64,000 nt of DNA, taken from positions 3,348,001 through 3,412,000 of the forward strand of contig CP083650.1 in the NCBI GenBank assembly GCA_020099315.1, in the 5' to 3' direction. Under the pieces are notes generated by a model that ran no database searches, was not told the DNA's origin, and saw only the letters and a program-made list of their open reading frames with translations. Positions 1 through 7,429 of this stretch are shown here, piece after piece (position 1 is the first letter of the stretch; each line of letters opens with the position of its first letter). Source of the stretch: Citrobacter europaeus. Lineage in GTDB: Bacteria; Pseudomonadota; Gammaproteobacteria; Enterobacterales; Enterobacteriaceae. The position numbers and the translations under genes were made by a program.

Positions 1-234
1 CAAATCACCACAACCAAACCTTCATAGCAAATCATATAACTAATAAAATACAGTTAACCAGATTATTATTCTATGATAATTGCATCATTTAGTTGTTAAC
101 AGTTAATTATAACTTCATGGCTTTTCAAAATGTTCTACTAAAGACCCTTCAAAACTCACCGCCGTGGGAGTACATTGTGCTGGGCTGACTTCCATGGCAG
201 GGAGTGGCATTCACAGCTAAAAAGGTCAACGTTC
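1..234. other. Intergenic region upstream of alaA
   Basis: No gene is seen here. The stretch is AT-rich, as expected of a promoter region. In E. coli the divergent regulator gene lrhA lies on this side of alaA, but none of it is visible, so it would start beyond the left edge. I could not fix a promoter with confidence. Confidence 0.5.
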
Positions 235-1452
235 ATGTCCCCCATTGAAAAATCCAGCAAATTAGAAAACGTCTGTTATGACATTCGCGGCCCGGTTCTG
301 AAGGAAGCAAAGCGCCTGGAAGAAGAAGGCAATAAAGTTCTGAAACTGAACATCGGCAACCCGGCGCCATTCGGGTTTGAAGCGCCAGATGAAATTCTGG
401 TGGATGTGATCCGCAATTTGCCAACAGCGCAAGGATATTGCGACTCAAAAGGTCTTTATTCCGCCCGTAAAGCGATTATGCAGCATTACCAGGCCCGTGG
501 TATGCGCGACGTCACCGTGGAAGATATTTATATCGGTAACGGCGTTTCTGAATTAATTGTGCAGGCTATGCAGGCATTGCTGAATAGCGGGGACGAAATG
601 CTGGTTCCTGCCCCTGATTATCCACTGTGGACGGCGGCGGTTTCGCTCTCCGGCGGTAATGCCGTGCACTACCTGTGTGACGAATCATCAGACTGGTTCC
701 CGGACCTCGATGATATCCGCGCCAAAATTACACCGCGTACCCGCGGGATCGTCATCATCAACCCAAACAACCCAACCGGCGCTGTTTATTCTAAAGAGCT
801 GCTGATGGAGATTGTTGAGATTGCTCGCCAGAACAACCTCATCATCTTTGCGGATGAGATTTACGACAAAATTCTCTACGATGACGCTGAACACCACTCC
901 ATCGCGGCAATGGCTCCGGACCTGCTGACCATCACCTTCAACGGCCTGTCAAAAACCTATCGCGTTGCTGGTTTCCGTCAGGGCTGGATGGTGCTGAACG
1001 GACCGAAAAAACATGCCAAGGGGTATATTGAAGGTCTTGAGATGCTGGCCTCTATGCGCTTATGTGCCAACGTTCCGGCGCAACATGCTATTCAGACCGC
1101 GCTGGGCGGATACCAGAGCATCAGCGAATTCATCATGCCTGGTGGGCGTCTGTATGAACAACGCAACCGTGCATGGGAACTGCTCAATGACATTCCCGGC
1201 GTCTCTTGCGTAAAACCGCGCGGCGCACTGTATATGTTCCCGAAAATTGATGCTAAACGCTTCAACATTCATGACGACCAGAAGATGGTGCTCGACTTCC
1301 TGCTGCAGGAGAAAGTTCTGCTGGTGCAGGGGACGGCGTTCAACTGGCCGTGGCCGGATCATTTCCGCATCGTTACGCTGCCGCGAATTGATGATATCGA
1401 AATGTCGTTGAGTAAATTTGAGCGTTTCCTGTCGGGTTATCGCCAGCTGTAA
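235..1452 (+). CDS. alaA: Glutamate-pyruvate aminotransferase AlaA
   Basis: Main alanine-forming transaminase: it moves the amino group of glutamate to pyruvate with PLP as cofactor, in the cytoplasm. The protein is a fold-type I aminotransferase of 405 residues, nearly identical to E. coli AlaA (YfbQ). The PLP-lysine context (NGLSKTYRVAGFRQGW) and the NPNNPTGAV and ADEIYD motifs are all present. The frame is open from 175, but the start at 235 (MSPIEKSSK) matches the family start and leaves no unexplained N-terminal tail. It is followed by a hairpin and then yfbR. Confidence 0.96.
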   Translation: MSPIEKSSKLENVCYDIRGPVLKEAKRLEEEGNKVLKLNIGNPAPFGFEAPDEILVDVIRNLPTAQGYCDSKGLYSARKAIMQHYQARGMRDVTVEDIYIGNGVSELIVQAMQALLNSGDEMLVPAPDYPLWTAAVSLSGGNAVHYLCDESSDWFPDLDDIRAKITPRTRGIVIINPNNPTGAVYSKELLMEIVEIARQNNLIIFADEIYDKILYDDAEHHSIAAMAPDLLTITFNGLSKTYRVAGFRQGWMVLNGPKKHAKGYIEGLEMLASMRLCANVPAQHAIQTALGGYQSISEFIMPGGRLYEQRNRAWELLNDIPGVSCVKPRGALYMFPKIDAKRFNIHDDQKMVLDFLLQEKVLLVQGTAFNWPWPDHFRIVTLPRIDDIEMSLSKFERFLSGYRQL

Positions 1453-1460
1453 CCCCGCAA

Positions 1461-1490
1461 AGTGCTACCGGGTTTGCATCCGGTAGCACT
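1461..1490 (+). terminator. Perfect 11-bp hairpin after alaA
   Basis: AGTGCTACCGG pairs exactly with CCGGTAGCACT across an 8-base loop, 9 bases after the alaA stop. There is no T-run behind it, so it may protect the 3' end or weaken read-through into yfbR rather than act as a classical intrinsic terminator. Confidence 0.55.
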
Positions 1491-1535
1491 CTCTGCGCAA
1501 AATACCGTTACTGAAGTCACTGAGTAAGGGTCGTT

Positions 1536-2135
1536 ATGAAGCAGAGCCACTTTTTTGCCCACCTCTCCCGTCTGAAACTCATTAATCGCTGGCCGCTGAT
1601 GCGCAATGTGCGCACCGAAAACGTGTCCGAACACAGTCTGCAGGTTGCCATGGTTGCTCATGCGCTGGCCGCGATCAAAAACCGTAAATTTGGTGGTCAG
1701 GTGAATGCTGAGCGTATTGCCCTACTGGCGATGTATCACGATGCGTCAGAGGTGTTGACCGGCGATCTCCCTACCCCGGTGAAATACTTCAACTCGCAGA
1801 TTGCCCAGGAATATAAAGCGATAGAGAAAATTGCCCAGCAAAAGCTGGTCGATATGGTTCCTGATGAACTGCGCGATATTTTTGCGCCGCTCATTGATGA
1901 ACATGCCTTGAGTGAAGAAGAGAGATCGATTGTTAAACAGGCCGATGCCCTGTGCGCATATCTGAAGTGTCTGGAGGAACTCTCCGCCGGTAACAACGAG
2001 TTTCTGCTGGCTAAAACGCGTCTGGAAAAAACGCTGGAATCGCGACGCAGCGAGGAGATGGACTACTTTATGGACGTATTCGTCCCGAGCTTTCACCTCT
2101 CATTAGATGAAATAAGCCAGGATTCACCATTGTAA
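1536..2135 (+). CDS. yfbR: 5'-deoxynucleotidase YfbR
   Basis: HD-domain phosphohydrolase that removes phosphate from deoxyribonucleoside 5'-monophosphates (dAMP, dUMP and others) in nucleotide salvage. At 199 residues it is the usual length. The metal-binding residues are visible as the histidine in EHSLQVAMVAHAL, the HD pair in MYHDASEVLTGDLPTP and the later aspartate in KQADALCAY. It sits on the same strand as alaA, 83 bases downstream, and is followed by a REP palindrome. Confidence 0.95.
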   Translation: MKQSHFFAHLSRLKLINRWPLMRNVRTENVSEHSLQVAMVAHALAAIKNRKFGGQVNAERIALLAMYHDASEVLTGDLPTPVKYFNSQIAQEYKAIEKIAQQKLVDMVPDELRDIFAPLIDEHALSEEERSIVKQADALCAYLKCLEELSAGNNEFLLAKTRLEKTLESRRSEEMDYFMDVFVPSFHLSLDEISQDSPL

Positions 2136-2157
2136 GTTTGCACCGACGTTACCTTGA

Positions 2158-2192
2158 TATGCCGGACAGGATGTTAGCCTCCATCCGGCATA
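2158..2192. repeat. REP-type palindrome
   Basis: TATGCCGGA and TCCGGCATA form the arms of an imperfect stem typical of enterobacterial REP elements. It lies between the convergent ends of yfbR and yfbS and may help end transcription from both sides. Confidence 0.75.
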
Positions 2193-2198
2193 TAAAAA

Positions 2199-4031
2199 TC
2201 AAAACGGGAACAGCATCGGGATCATCACCACGCACACCACCATCACAATGATGGTAAACGGCACGCCAATCTTCACAAAATCGCTAAAACTGTAGTTGCC
2301 AGGCCCGAGCACCAGCGTGTTTACTGGCGAAGAAACCGGCGTCATAAAGGCCGCGGATGCCGCCATCGCAATCACCATCGCAAAAGGATAAGGCGAAACA
2401 CCCATCGACTTTGCTGCCGCCAGCGCGATTGGCGCCATCAGCACCGCCGTCGCGGTGTTGGAGATAAATAACCCGATGGTCGCGCACAGCACGAACAGGC
2501 AGCCCAGCATCATATACGGACCATACCCACCGCCGACGTCCATCAGCCCTTTCACCACCAGATCGACACCGCCGGTTTTTTGTAAGGCCAGCGCGAAGGG
2601 CATCATCCCGACAATCAAAATAATGCTCGGCCAGTGAATCGCTTTATAGGCGCTTTCGGCATCGATACAACGAAATTTCCCCATCAGCAGACAGGCGATG
2701 ATCGCGGCAACCGTATTGGGAATTTCATCAGTGAGCATCAGGGCGACCATCAGCACCAGGCAGAAAATCGCATGCGGCGCCTGGCTGTGCGCCGGAGAAG
2801 CTTCACTGACTTCCACGGGCATATTCAGCACCACAAAATCGCGCCCTTTTTGTCCAAGCAGCGTGATAAGCTTCCAGTTTCCCACCACTAAAATGATATC
2901 GCCCATCAACAGCGGCTCATCAACCACCGCTCCGGCCAGCGCTGTACCATCACGCTTCAGCCCAACGACATTCAGCCCGTAACGCGTACGAAAAGCGATT
3001 TCCCGTACCGTTTTGCCGATCAATTCCGACTCAGGGATCAGAGAGATTTCGGCCATCCCCACGTCAAGCGCCTGCTCGGAGAAGTATTCGCCGCGCAGTA
3101 CCATCGGCTCCAGCAGTTGCTCACTGCAAAACTCTCGCAGATCGACATCCGCTGCAGACATATCAATCAGCAGCACGTCACGGGCGCGAAACTCAGAAAC
3201 CCCGTTTACGTCAACGATCACGCGACGAAAGCGACGCCAGCGCTCCACGCCAATCACGTTTGCCCCGTAGCGCTCACGCAGTTTCAGGTCGTCCAGACGC
3301 TGGCCTATCATAGGAGAGCCCGGACGAATCGCCAGGCGACGCGCGCGCCCGGTCAGGCGATATTCTTTAATCAGATCGCGAAAGGTCCGGCGTTTCCAGC
3401 CGTCTCCCGGCTGGCCGGAATCTTCCCCCTTGAGCATAAAGCGCATCAGCAGCATATAAATTATGCCAAGCACCAGGACCACCAGCCCCATCGGGGTAAC
3501 GCTAAAAAAACTGAAACCGTTAAGTCCTTCGCGCAACAATTCACTGTTGACGACCAGGTTGGGCGGCGTCGCCACCAGCGTCATCATGCCGCTGATTAGT
3601 CCTGCAAAACTCAGTGGCATCATCAGGCGTGAAGGGGAAATTTCCATGCGCATGGAAACGCTTAGGACCACCGGAATAAAGATGGCGACCACGCCGGTCG
3701 AACTCATAAACGCACCAAGCCCGGCGACGGTAATCATCAGCAACACCAGCATTTTGACTTCACTGCTGCCAGCCACCTTCACCAGCCAGGCTCCCATTAC
3801 CGTCGCCACCCCAGTACGCACCAGGCCATCGCCGATAATGAATAAAGCCGCTATCAAAATAACGTTAGGATCGCTGAATCCGGAAAAGGCTTCTGTGATG
3901 CTCAATGTTCCGCTGAGAACAAAGGCAATAATGACCAGCAAAGCGACCGCATCCATACGCACTCTGCCAGTTGCAAACAAAACGACGGCAATCGCCAGCA
4001 ATGAGAGAACCCATATCAATTCACCGTTCAC
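2199..4031 (-). CDS. yfbS: SLC13/DASS-type transporter with TrkA-C domains, YfbS
   Basis: Predicted inner-membrane anion transporter of the citrate/sulfate (DASS, ArsB/NhaD-like) superfamily. The 610-residue protein has two hydrophobic blocks, about residues 1-190 and 420-610, each with several membrane spans. Between them, about 220-400, lies a soluble part with two RCK_C/TrkA-C-like units, each ending in a D-V-L-L-I/D-I-I-L-V pattern. Helical-hairpin motifs ATPPNLVVNSELL and SSPVNTLVLGPGNY fit the family substrate site. The substrate is not established. Length and sequence match E. coli YfbS. Confidence 0.92.
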   Translation of the reverse strand: MNGELIWVLSLLAIAVVLFATGRVRMDAVALLVIIAFVLSGTLSITEAFSGFSDPNVILIAALFIIGDGLVRTGVATVMGAWLVKVAGSSEVKMLVLLMITVAGLGAFMSSTGVVAIFIPVVLSVSMRMEISPSRLMMPLSFAGLISGMMTLVATPPNLVVNSELLREGLNGFSFFSVTPMGLVVLVLGIIYMLLMRFMLKGEDSGQPGDGWKRRTFRDLIKEYRLTGRARRLAIRPGSPMIGQRLDDLKLRERYGANVIGVERWRRFRRVIVDVNGVSEFRARDVLLIDMSAADVDLREFCSEQLLEPMVLRGEYFSEQALDVGMAEISLIPESELIGKTVREIAFRTRYGLNVVGLKRDGTALAGAVVDEPLLMGDIILVVGNWKLITLLGQKGRDFVVLNMPVEVSEASPAHSQAPHAIFCLVLMVALMLTDEIPNTVAAIIACLLMGKFRCIDAESAYKAIHWPSIILIVGMMPFALALQKTGGVDLVVKGLMDVGGGYGPYMMLGCLFVLCATIGLFISNTATAVLMAPIALAAAKSMGVSPYPFAMVIAMAASAAFMTPVSSPVNTLVLGPGNYSFSDFVKIGVPFTIIVMVVCVVMIPMLFPF

Positions 4032-4073
4032 AACATATCCTTGTTAAATGAGAGGGATGAGTCGATTCTGCCA

Positions 4074-4099
4074 TAAAAAAGCCCCAGCAATCTGGGGCT
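4074..4099 (-). terminator. Intrinsic terminator after hxpA
   Basis: On the minus strand, AGCCCCAG-ATTG-CTGGGGCT forms a perfect 8-bp stem followed by a T-run (the A-run at 4074-4080 on the plus strand). It lies 10 bases beyond the hxpA stop codon. Confidence 0.88.
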
Positions 4100-4108
4100 A
4101 AATCATGA

Positions 4109-4768
4109 TCAGGTATTTCTTACCACGACCACATTTCCGTTGGGTTGTTTGGTCACAGAAATATGTTCCAGACTGGTCAGCGAAAAATCGACCTCATCCA
4201 GACGCGGCGTATCCGCAGGCGCGTTGACCGCTATCACATGACACCCTGCAGCCAGTCCTGAGAGCACTCCGGCAGGCGCATCTTCCACCACCGCGCATTC
4301 CTGTGGCGCAAGACCCAGAAGCTGCGCGCCGAGCAGATAGGCGTCTGGCTCTGGCTTCCCTCTTTTTACCCGCTCGGCGGTGACAAACACTTCAGGAGCA
4401 GGAAGCCCCGCGACACGGTGGCGCGCCCGCGCGACAGGCATAGATCCAGAGGTCACAATCGCCCATGGAATACCCGCTTTATTGAGGTGGTTGAGTAAAT
4501 CAACCGCCCCCGGCAGCGCGGTGATCCCAGCGGTTTCCGTCGCTTCGATCTGCTCCAGGCGGGTGAATTCCGCGGCGATCTCAGCCTCAGATTTTCCCAC
4601 CATAAAGTGTCGCAGGGAGGTAATGGCCTGCTTGCCATGAATAAAGCCGAGCACCTCGGCATGATCGAGGCCAAAACGATCGGCCCAGTTGCACCACGCG
4701 CGTTCTACCGCGGGTAAGGAATCGACCAGTGTTCCATCCAGATCAAACAGAAAACCTTTGCACTGCAC
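4109..4768 (-). CDS. hxpA: Hexitol/sugar phosphatase HxpA (YfbT), HAD family
   Basis: Haloacid dehalogenase-type phosphatase acting on small phosphosugars. Motif I is FLFDLDGTLVDS, motif II the TSGS stretch, motif III the lysine in RVKRGKPEPDAYL, and motif IV VVEDAPAG. The frame is open to 4807, but that start would overlap the end of yfbU. A GTG at 4768 has a strong GAGGGGG ribosome site just upstream, gives 219 residues, starts where E. coli HxpA does, and leaves a 10-base gap after yfbU, so I choose it. Confidence 0.92.
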   Translation of the reverse strand: MQCKGFLFDLDGTLVDSLPAVERAWCNWADRFGLDHAEVLGFIHGKQAITSLRHFMVGKSEAEIAAEFTRLEQIEATETAGITALPGAVDLLNHLNKAGIPWAIVTSGSMPVARARHRVAGLPAPEVFVTAERVKRGKPEPDAYLLGAQLLGLAPQECAVVEDAPAGVLSGLAAGCHVIAVNAPADTPRLDEVDFSLTSLEHISVTKQPNGNVVVVRNT

Positions 4769-4778
4769 GCTCGCCCCC

Positions 4779-5273
4779 TCAGGCATTAATGATTTGGTTA
4801 ATTTCATTCGCGCTCAGGTGATACTGGCGCGGGCAAGAGTGCCAGACATTCAGCATACGCTGATATTTTTCCCACATCGGGGTCTGGGCGTTGAAGCCAT
4901 GCGTACCTGCATCGAAGTGGGTATAACGACCTTCCACATTAACCATAAAACGAACGTACCCGAGGAAACGGGCTTCCGTTGCGGCGTCAAAACCGAGGAA
5001 GGTCACGCGACGCTCATCAATAGCCTGCGCGTCTTTAAGGTTAGTCCAGGACACATGTAATGCGTGATACATCTCCATAATATCGATAATCGTACGACAG
5101 GTTTCTTCCGTCAGCTCACCAAACTCACGATCCAGCTCGCGCATCTGCAAGCCGTAACCGCGTTCAATAATCGTCTGCAAACGACGATAACGCTCGGCGT
5201 TAGTGGGATCGAGCATAGTCATCATTTTGTACTGATTCGACAAAATCAGACGTTGAGCGTTGGTCATTTCCAT
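4779..5273 (-). CDS. yfbU: Conserved protein YfbU
   Basis: Cytoplasmic protein of 164 residues, of the YfbU family, whose function is not established (overproduction has been linked to cell death in E. coli). It is acidic and mostly helical, with the conserved TNAQRLILSNQYKMM start and a PRQYHLSANEINQIINA end. The start at 5273 is preceded by AGGAG at good spacing, whereas the longer frame to 5291 is not. It lies between yfbV (separated by a terminator) and hxpA (10 bases away), so it is probably co-transcribed with hxpA. Confidence 0.93.
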   Translation of the reverse strand: MEMTNAQRLILSNQYKMMTMLDPTNAERYRRLQTIIERGYGLQMRELDREFGELTEETCRTIIDIMEMYHALHVSWTNLKDAQAIDERRVTFLGFDAATEARFLGYVRFMVNVEGRYTHFDAGTHGFNAQTPMWEKYQRMLNVWHSCPRQYHLSANEINQIINA

Positions 5274-5303
5274 TTGGGACTCCTGTATCACTGCTACTGC
5301 GAT

Positions 5304-5334
5304 GAAAAAAAAGAAGGCATCTTGTGCCTTCTTT
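5304..5334 (-). terminator. Intrinsic terminator between yfbV and yfbU
   Basis: A perfect 9-bp stem, AAGAAGGCA (5311-5319) with TGCCTTCTT (5325-5333), has a run of A before it and T after it. On the minus strand it is followed by a long T-run, so it should end yfbV transcription before yfbU. Confidence 0.85.
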
Positions 5335-5356
5335 TATATGCGTAATCAGGGGTCAA

Positions 5357-5812
5357 TTACAAATCATCGAGGAAAGTTTTATCCAGTTGTTTGAAGGCGC
5401 GCTTAAGCGTGTCAGCCAGCGCCTGGTAATCAGGCTTTCCTTCTACCGGTGAGAGCGCCTGCCCGGCCTCTTGCAATTTACCCCGAACTTCGTAGAACCA
5501 GTTGAGTATTGAAGGCGGCAGCGGCGTTACAGAACGTTTACCCAGCCACCACATGCCCTGCATCGGCAGGCTGAGCGCAAACAGCGCAGTCGCCACGGCC
5601 GGTCCCAACTGCCCGCCGAGCGCAATTTGCCAGCATAAGGTGAAGACAGCGATGGGTGGCATAAAACGGATTGCGTAACGCGTCATGCGAATCACGCGGT
5701 TCTCAACAAACACGGGCGCGAGGCGCTTTTCCATTGGCCACGTCTTCGCATAGTGCTGCCCCCGGCGAAACAAGCTAAAAAAATTGACGGAACGATTATC
5801 CGGTGTCGACAT
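5357..5812 (-). CDS. yfbV: Inner membrane protein YfbV (UPF0208)
   Basis: 151-residue membrane protein with two adjacent hydrophobic segments, about residues 50-67 and 73-95, and a cytoplasmic helical tail. The family has been linked in E. coli to insulation of the Ter macrodomain, but the molecular role is unclear. The start MSTPDNRSVNFF at 5812 matches E. coli, and the upstream 18 codons of open frame are not used in the family. It is divergent from ackA. Confidence 0.93.
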   Translation of the reverse strand: MSTPDNRSVNFFSLFRRGQHYAKTWPMEKRLAPVFVENRVIRMTRYAIRFMPPIAVFTLCWQIALGGQLGPAVATALFALSLPMQGMWWLGKRSVTPLPPSILNWFYEVRGKLQEAGQALSPVEGKPDYQALADTLKRAFKQLDKTFLDDL

Positions 5813-6151
5813 GGCGGTTACCTCAACTTCACATATAAAAATTAAAAAAATTGTGCAAAACAACAACTACAAGGGACATCGTTCAAAACATTTTGTCTTT
5901 GATACCCACATTCAGGTATCCTGTGCCGGCCTGTAAGGCCTTTAGTCCAAAATCATTGAGTCGTCAAATTGGCATATAGTATGCCATTGCCTGAAAAATA
6001 CGCAAAATGACATAGACTCAAAGGTATTTATTCCATCGTGCCCAAAAAGACAATGGCGCATGATGTTAATCATAAACGTCGGTGTCATCATGCGCTACGC
6101 TCTATGACTCCCTGACGTTTTTTTAGCCACGTATCATAAATAGGTACTTCC
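5813..6151. promoter_or_regulatory. yfbV/ackA divergent intergenic region
   Basis: 339 bases without a gene. They must hold the promoters for yfbV (leftward) and ackA-pta (rightward). I see a perfect short palindrome, GGCATA-TAG-TATGCC, at 5971-5985, and an AGGT ribosome site just before ackA. I could not identify FNR or ArcA boxes with confidence. Confidence 0.6.
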
Positions 6152-7354
6152 ATGTCGAGTAAGTTAGTACTGGTTCTGAACTGCGGTAGCTCCTCACTGA
6201 AATTTGCCATCATCGATGCAGTAAACGGTGAAGAATACCTCTCTGGTTTAGCCGAATGTTTCCATCTCCCAGAAGCACGTATCAAGTGGAAAATGGACGG
6301 CGGTAAACAAGAAGCGGCTTTAGGTGCAGGCGCCGCTCACAGTGAAGCGCTGAACTTTATCGTTAACACTATTCTGGCACAAAAACCAGAATTGTCCGCG
6401 CAATTGACCGCTATTGGTCACCGTATCGTACACGGCGGCGAGAAGTACACCAGCTCCGTGGTTATCGATGATTCTGTTATCCAGGGCATCAAAGATTCCG
6501 CCTCTTTCGCACCGCTGCATAACCCGGCTCACCTGATCGGTATCGCAGAAGCGCTGAAATCCTTCCCGAATCTGAAAGACAAAAACGTAGCTGTATTCGA
6601 CACCGCGTTCCATCAGACTATGCCGGAAGAGTCTTACCTCTATGCTCTGCCGTACAGCCTGTACAAAGAACACGGCGTTCGTCGTTACGGCGCGCACGGT
6701 ACCAGCCACTTCTTCGTCACTCAGGAAGCGGCAAAAGTGCTGAACAAACCGGTTGATGAGCTGAACATCATCACTTGCCACCTGGGCAACGGCGGTTCTG
6801 TATCTGCTATCCGTAACGGTAAATGTGTTGATACCTCCATGGGTCTGACCCCGCTGGAAGGTCTGGTGATGGGTACGCGTTCCGGTGACATCGACCCGGC
6901 GATCATCTTCCACCTGCACGATACCCTGGGCATGAGCGTTGACCAGATCAACAAAATGCTGACCAAAGAGTCCGGCCTGCTGGGTCTGACCGAAGTCACC
7001 AGCGACTGCCGTTATGTTGAAGATAACTACGCCACTAAAGAAGACGCTAAACGTGCAATGGACGTTTACTGCCACCGTCTGGCGAAATACATCGGTGCTT
7101 ACACCGCGCTGATGGATGGTCGTCTGGATGCCGTTGTCTTCACCGGTGGTATCGGTGAAAACGCAGCGATGGTTCGTGAACTGTCTCTGGGCAAACTGGG
7201 CGTTCTGGGCTTTGACGTTGACCACGAACGTAACCTGGCCGCACGTTTCGGCAAATCTGGTTTCATCAACAAAGAAGGTACCCGTCCTGCGCTGGTTATC
7301 CCAACCAACGAAGAACTGGTTATCGCGCAAGACGCGAGCCGCCTGACTGCCTGA
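6152..7354 (+). CDS. ackA: Acetate kinase AckA
   Basis: Converts acetyl phosphate and ADP to acetate and ATP (reversibly), the ATP-yielding last step of overflow and fermentative acetate production. At 400 residues it is the standard length. The ASKHA-fold signatures are clear: N-terminal VLVLNCGSSSLKFAI, catalytic GAHGTSH, ITCHLGNGGSVSAI and FTGGIGENA. pta lies 75 bases downstream, so the two steps of the pathway are an operon, with a hairpin in the gap. Confidence 0.98.
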   Translation: MSSKLVLVLNCGSSSLKFAIIDAVNGEEYLSGLAECFHLPEARIKWKMDGGKQEAALGAGAAHSEALNFIVNTILAQKPELSAQLTAIGHRIVHGGEKYTSSVVIDDSVIQGIKDSASFAPLHNPAHLIGIAEALKSFPNLKDKNVAVFDTAFHQTMPEESYLYALPYSLYKEHGVRRYGAHGTSHFFVTQEAAKVLNKPVDELNIITCHLGNGGSVSAIRNGKCVDTSMGLTPLEGLVMGTRSGDIDPAIIFHLHDTLGMSVDQINKMLTKESGLLGLTEVTSDCRYVEDNYATKEDAKRAMDVYCHRLAKYIGAYTALMDGRLDAVVFTGGIGENAAMVRELSLGKLGVLGFDVDHERNLAARFGKSGFINKEGTRPALVIPTNEELVIAQDASRLTA

Positions 7355-7359
7355 TTTCA

Positions 7360-7382
7360 CACCGCCAGCCTAGCTGGCGGTG
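7360..7382 (+). terminator. Hairpin between ackA and pta
   Basis: CACCGCCAGC and GCTGGCGGTG pair perfectly around a CTA loop, followed by the weak T-stretch CTGTTTTG. It probably reduces, but does not block, read-through from ackA to pta, or stabilises the ackA transcript end. Confidence 0.6.
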
Positions 7383-7429
7383 CTGTTTTGTAACCCGTCT
7401 AAATTGGCGGTAACGAAAGAGGATAAACC

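Noticed and set aside
5813..6151. FNR or ArcA boxes upstream of ackA
   Set aside because: Expected from E. coli, but no stretch gave a convincing TTGAT-N4-ATCAA or ArcA repeat by eye.
6320..7360. 346-codon open frame antisense to ackA
   Set aside because: Same codon-bias effect as over pta; no recognisable protein.
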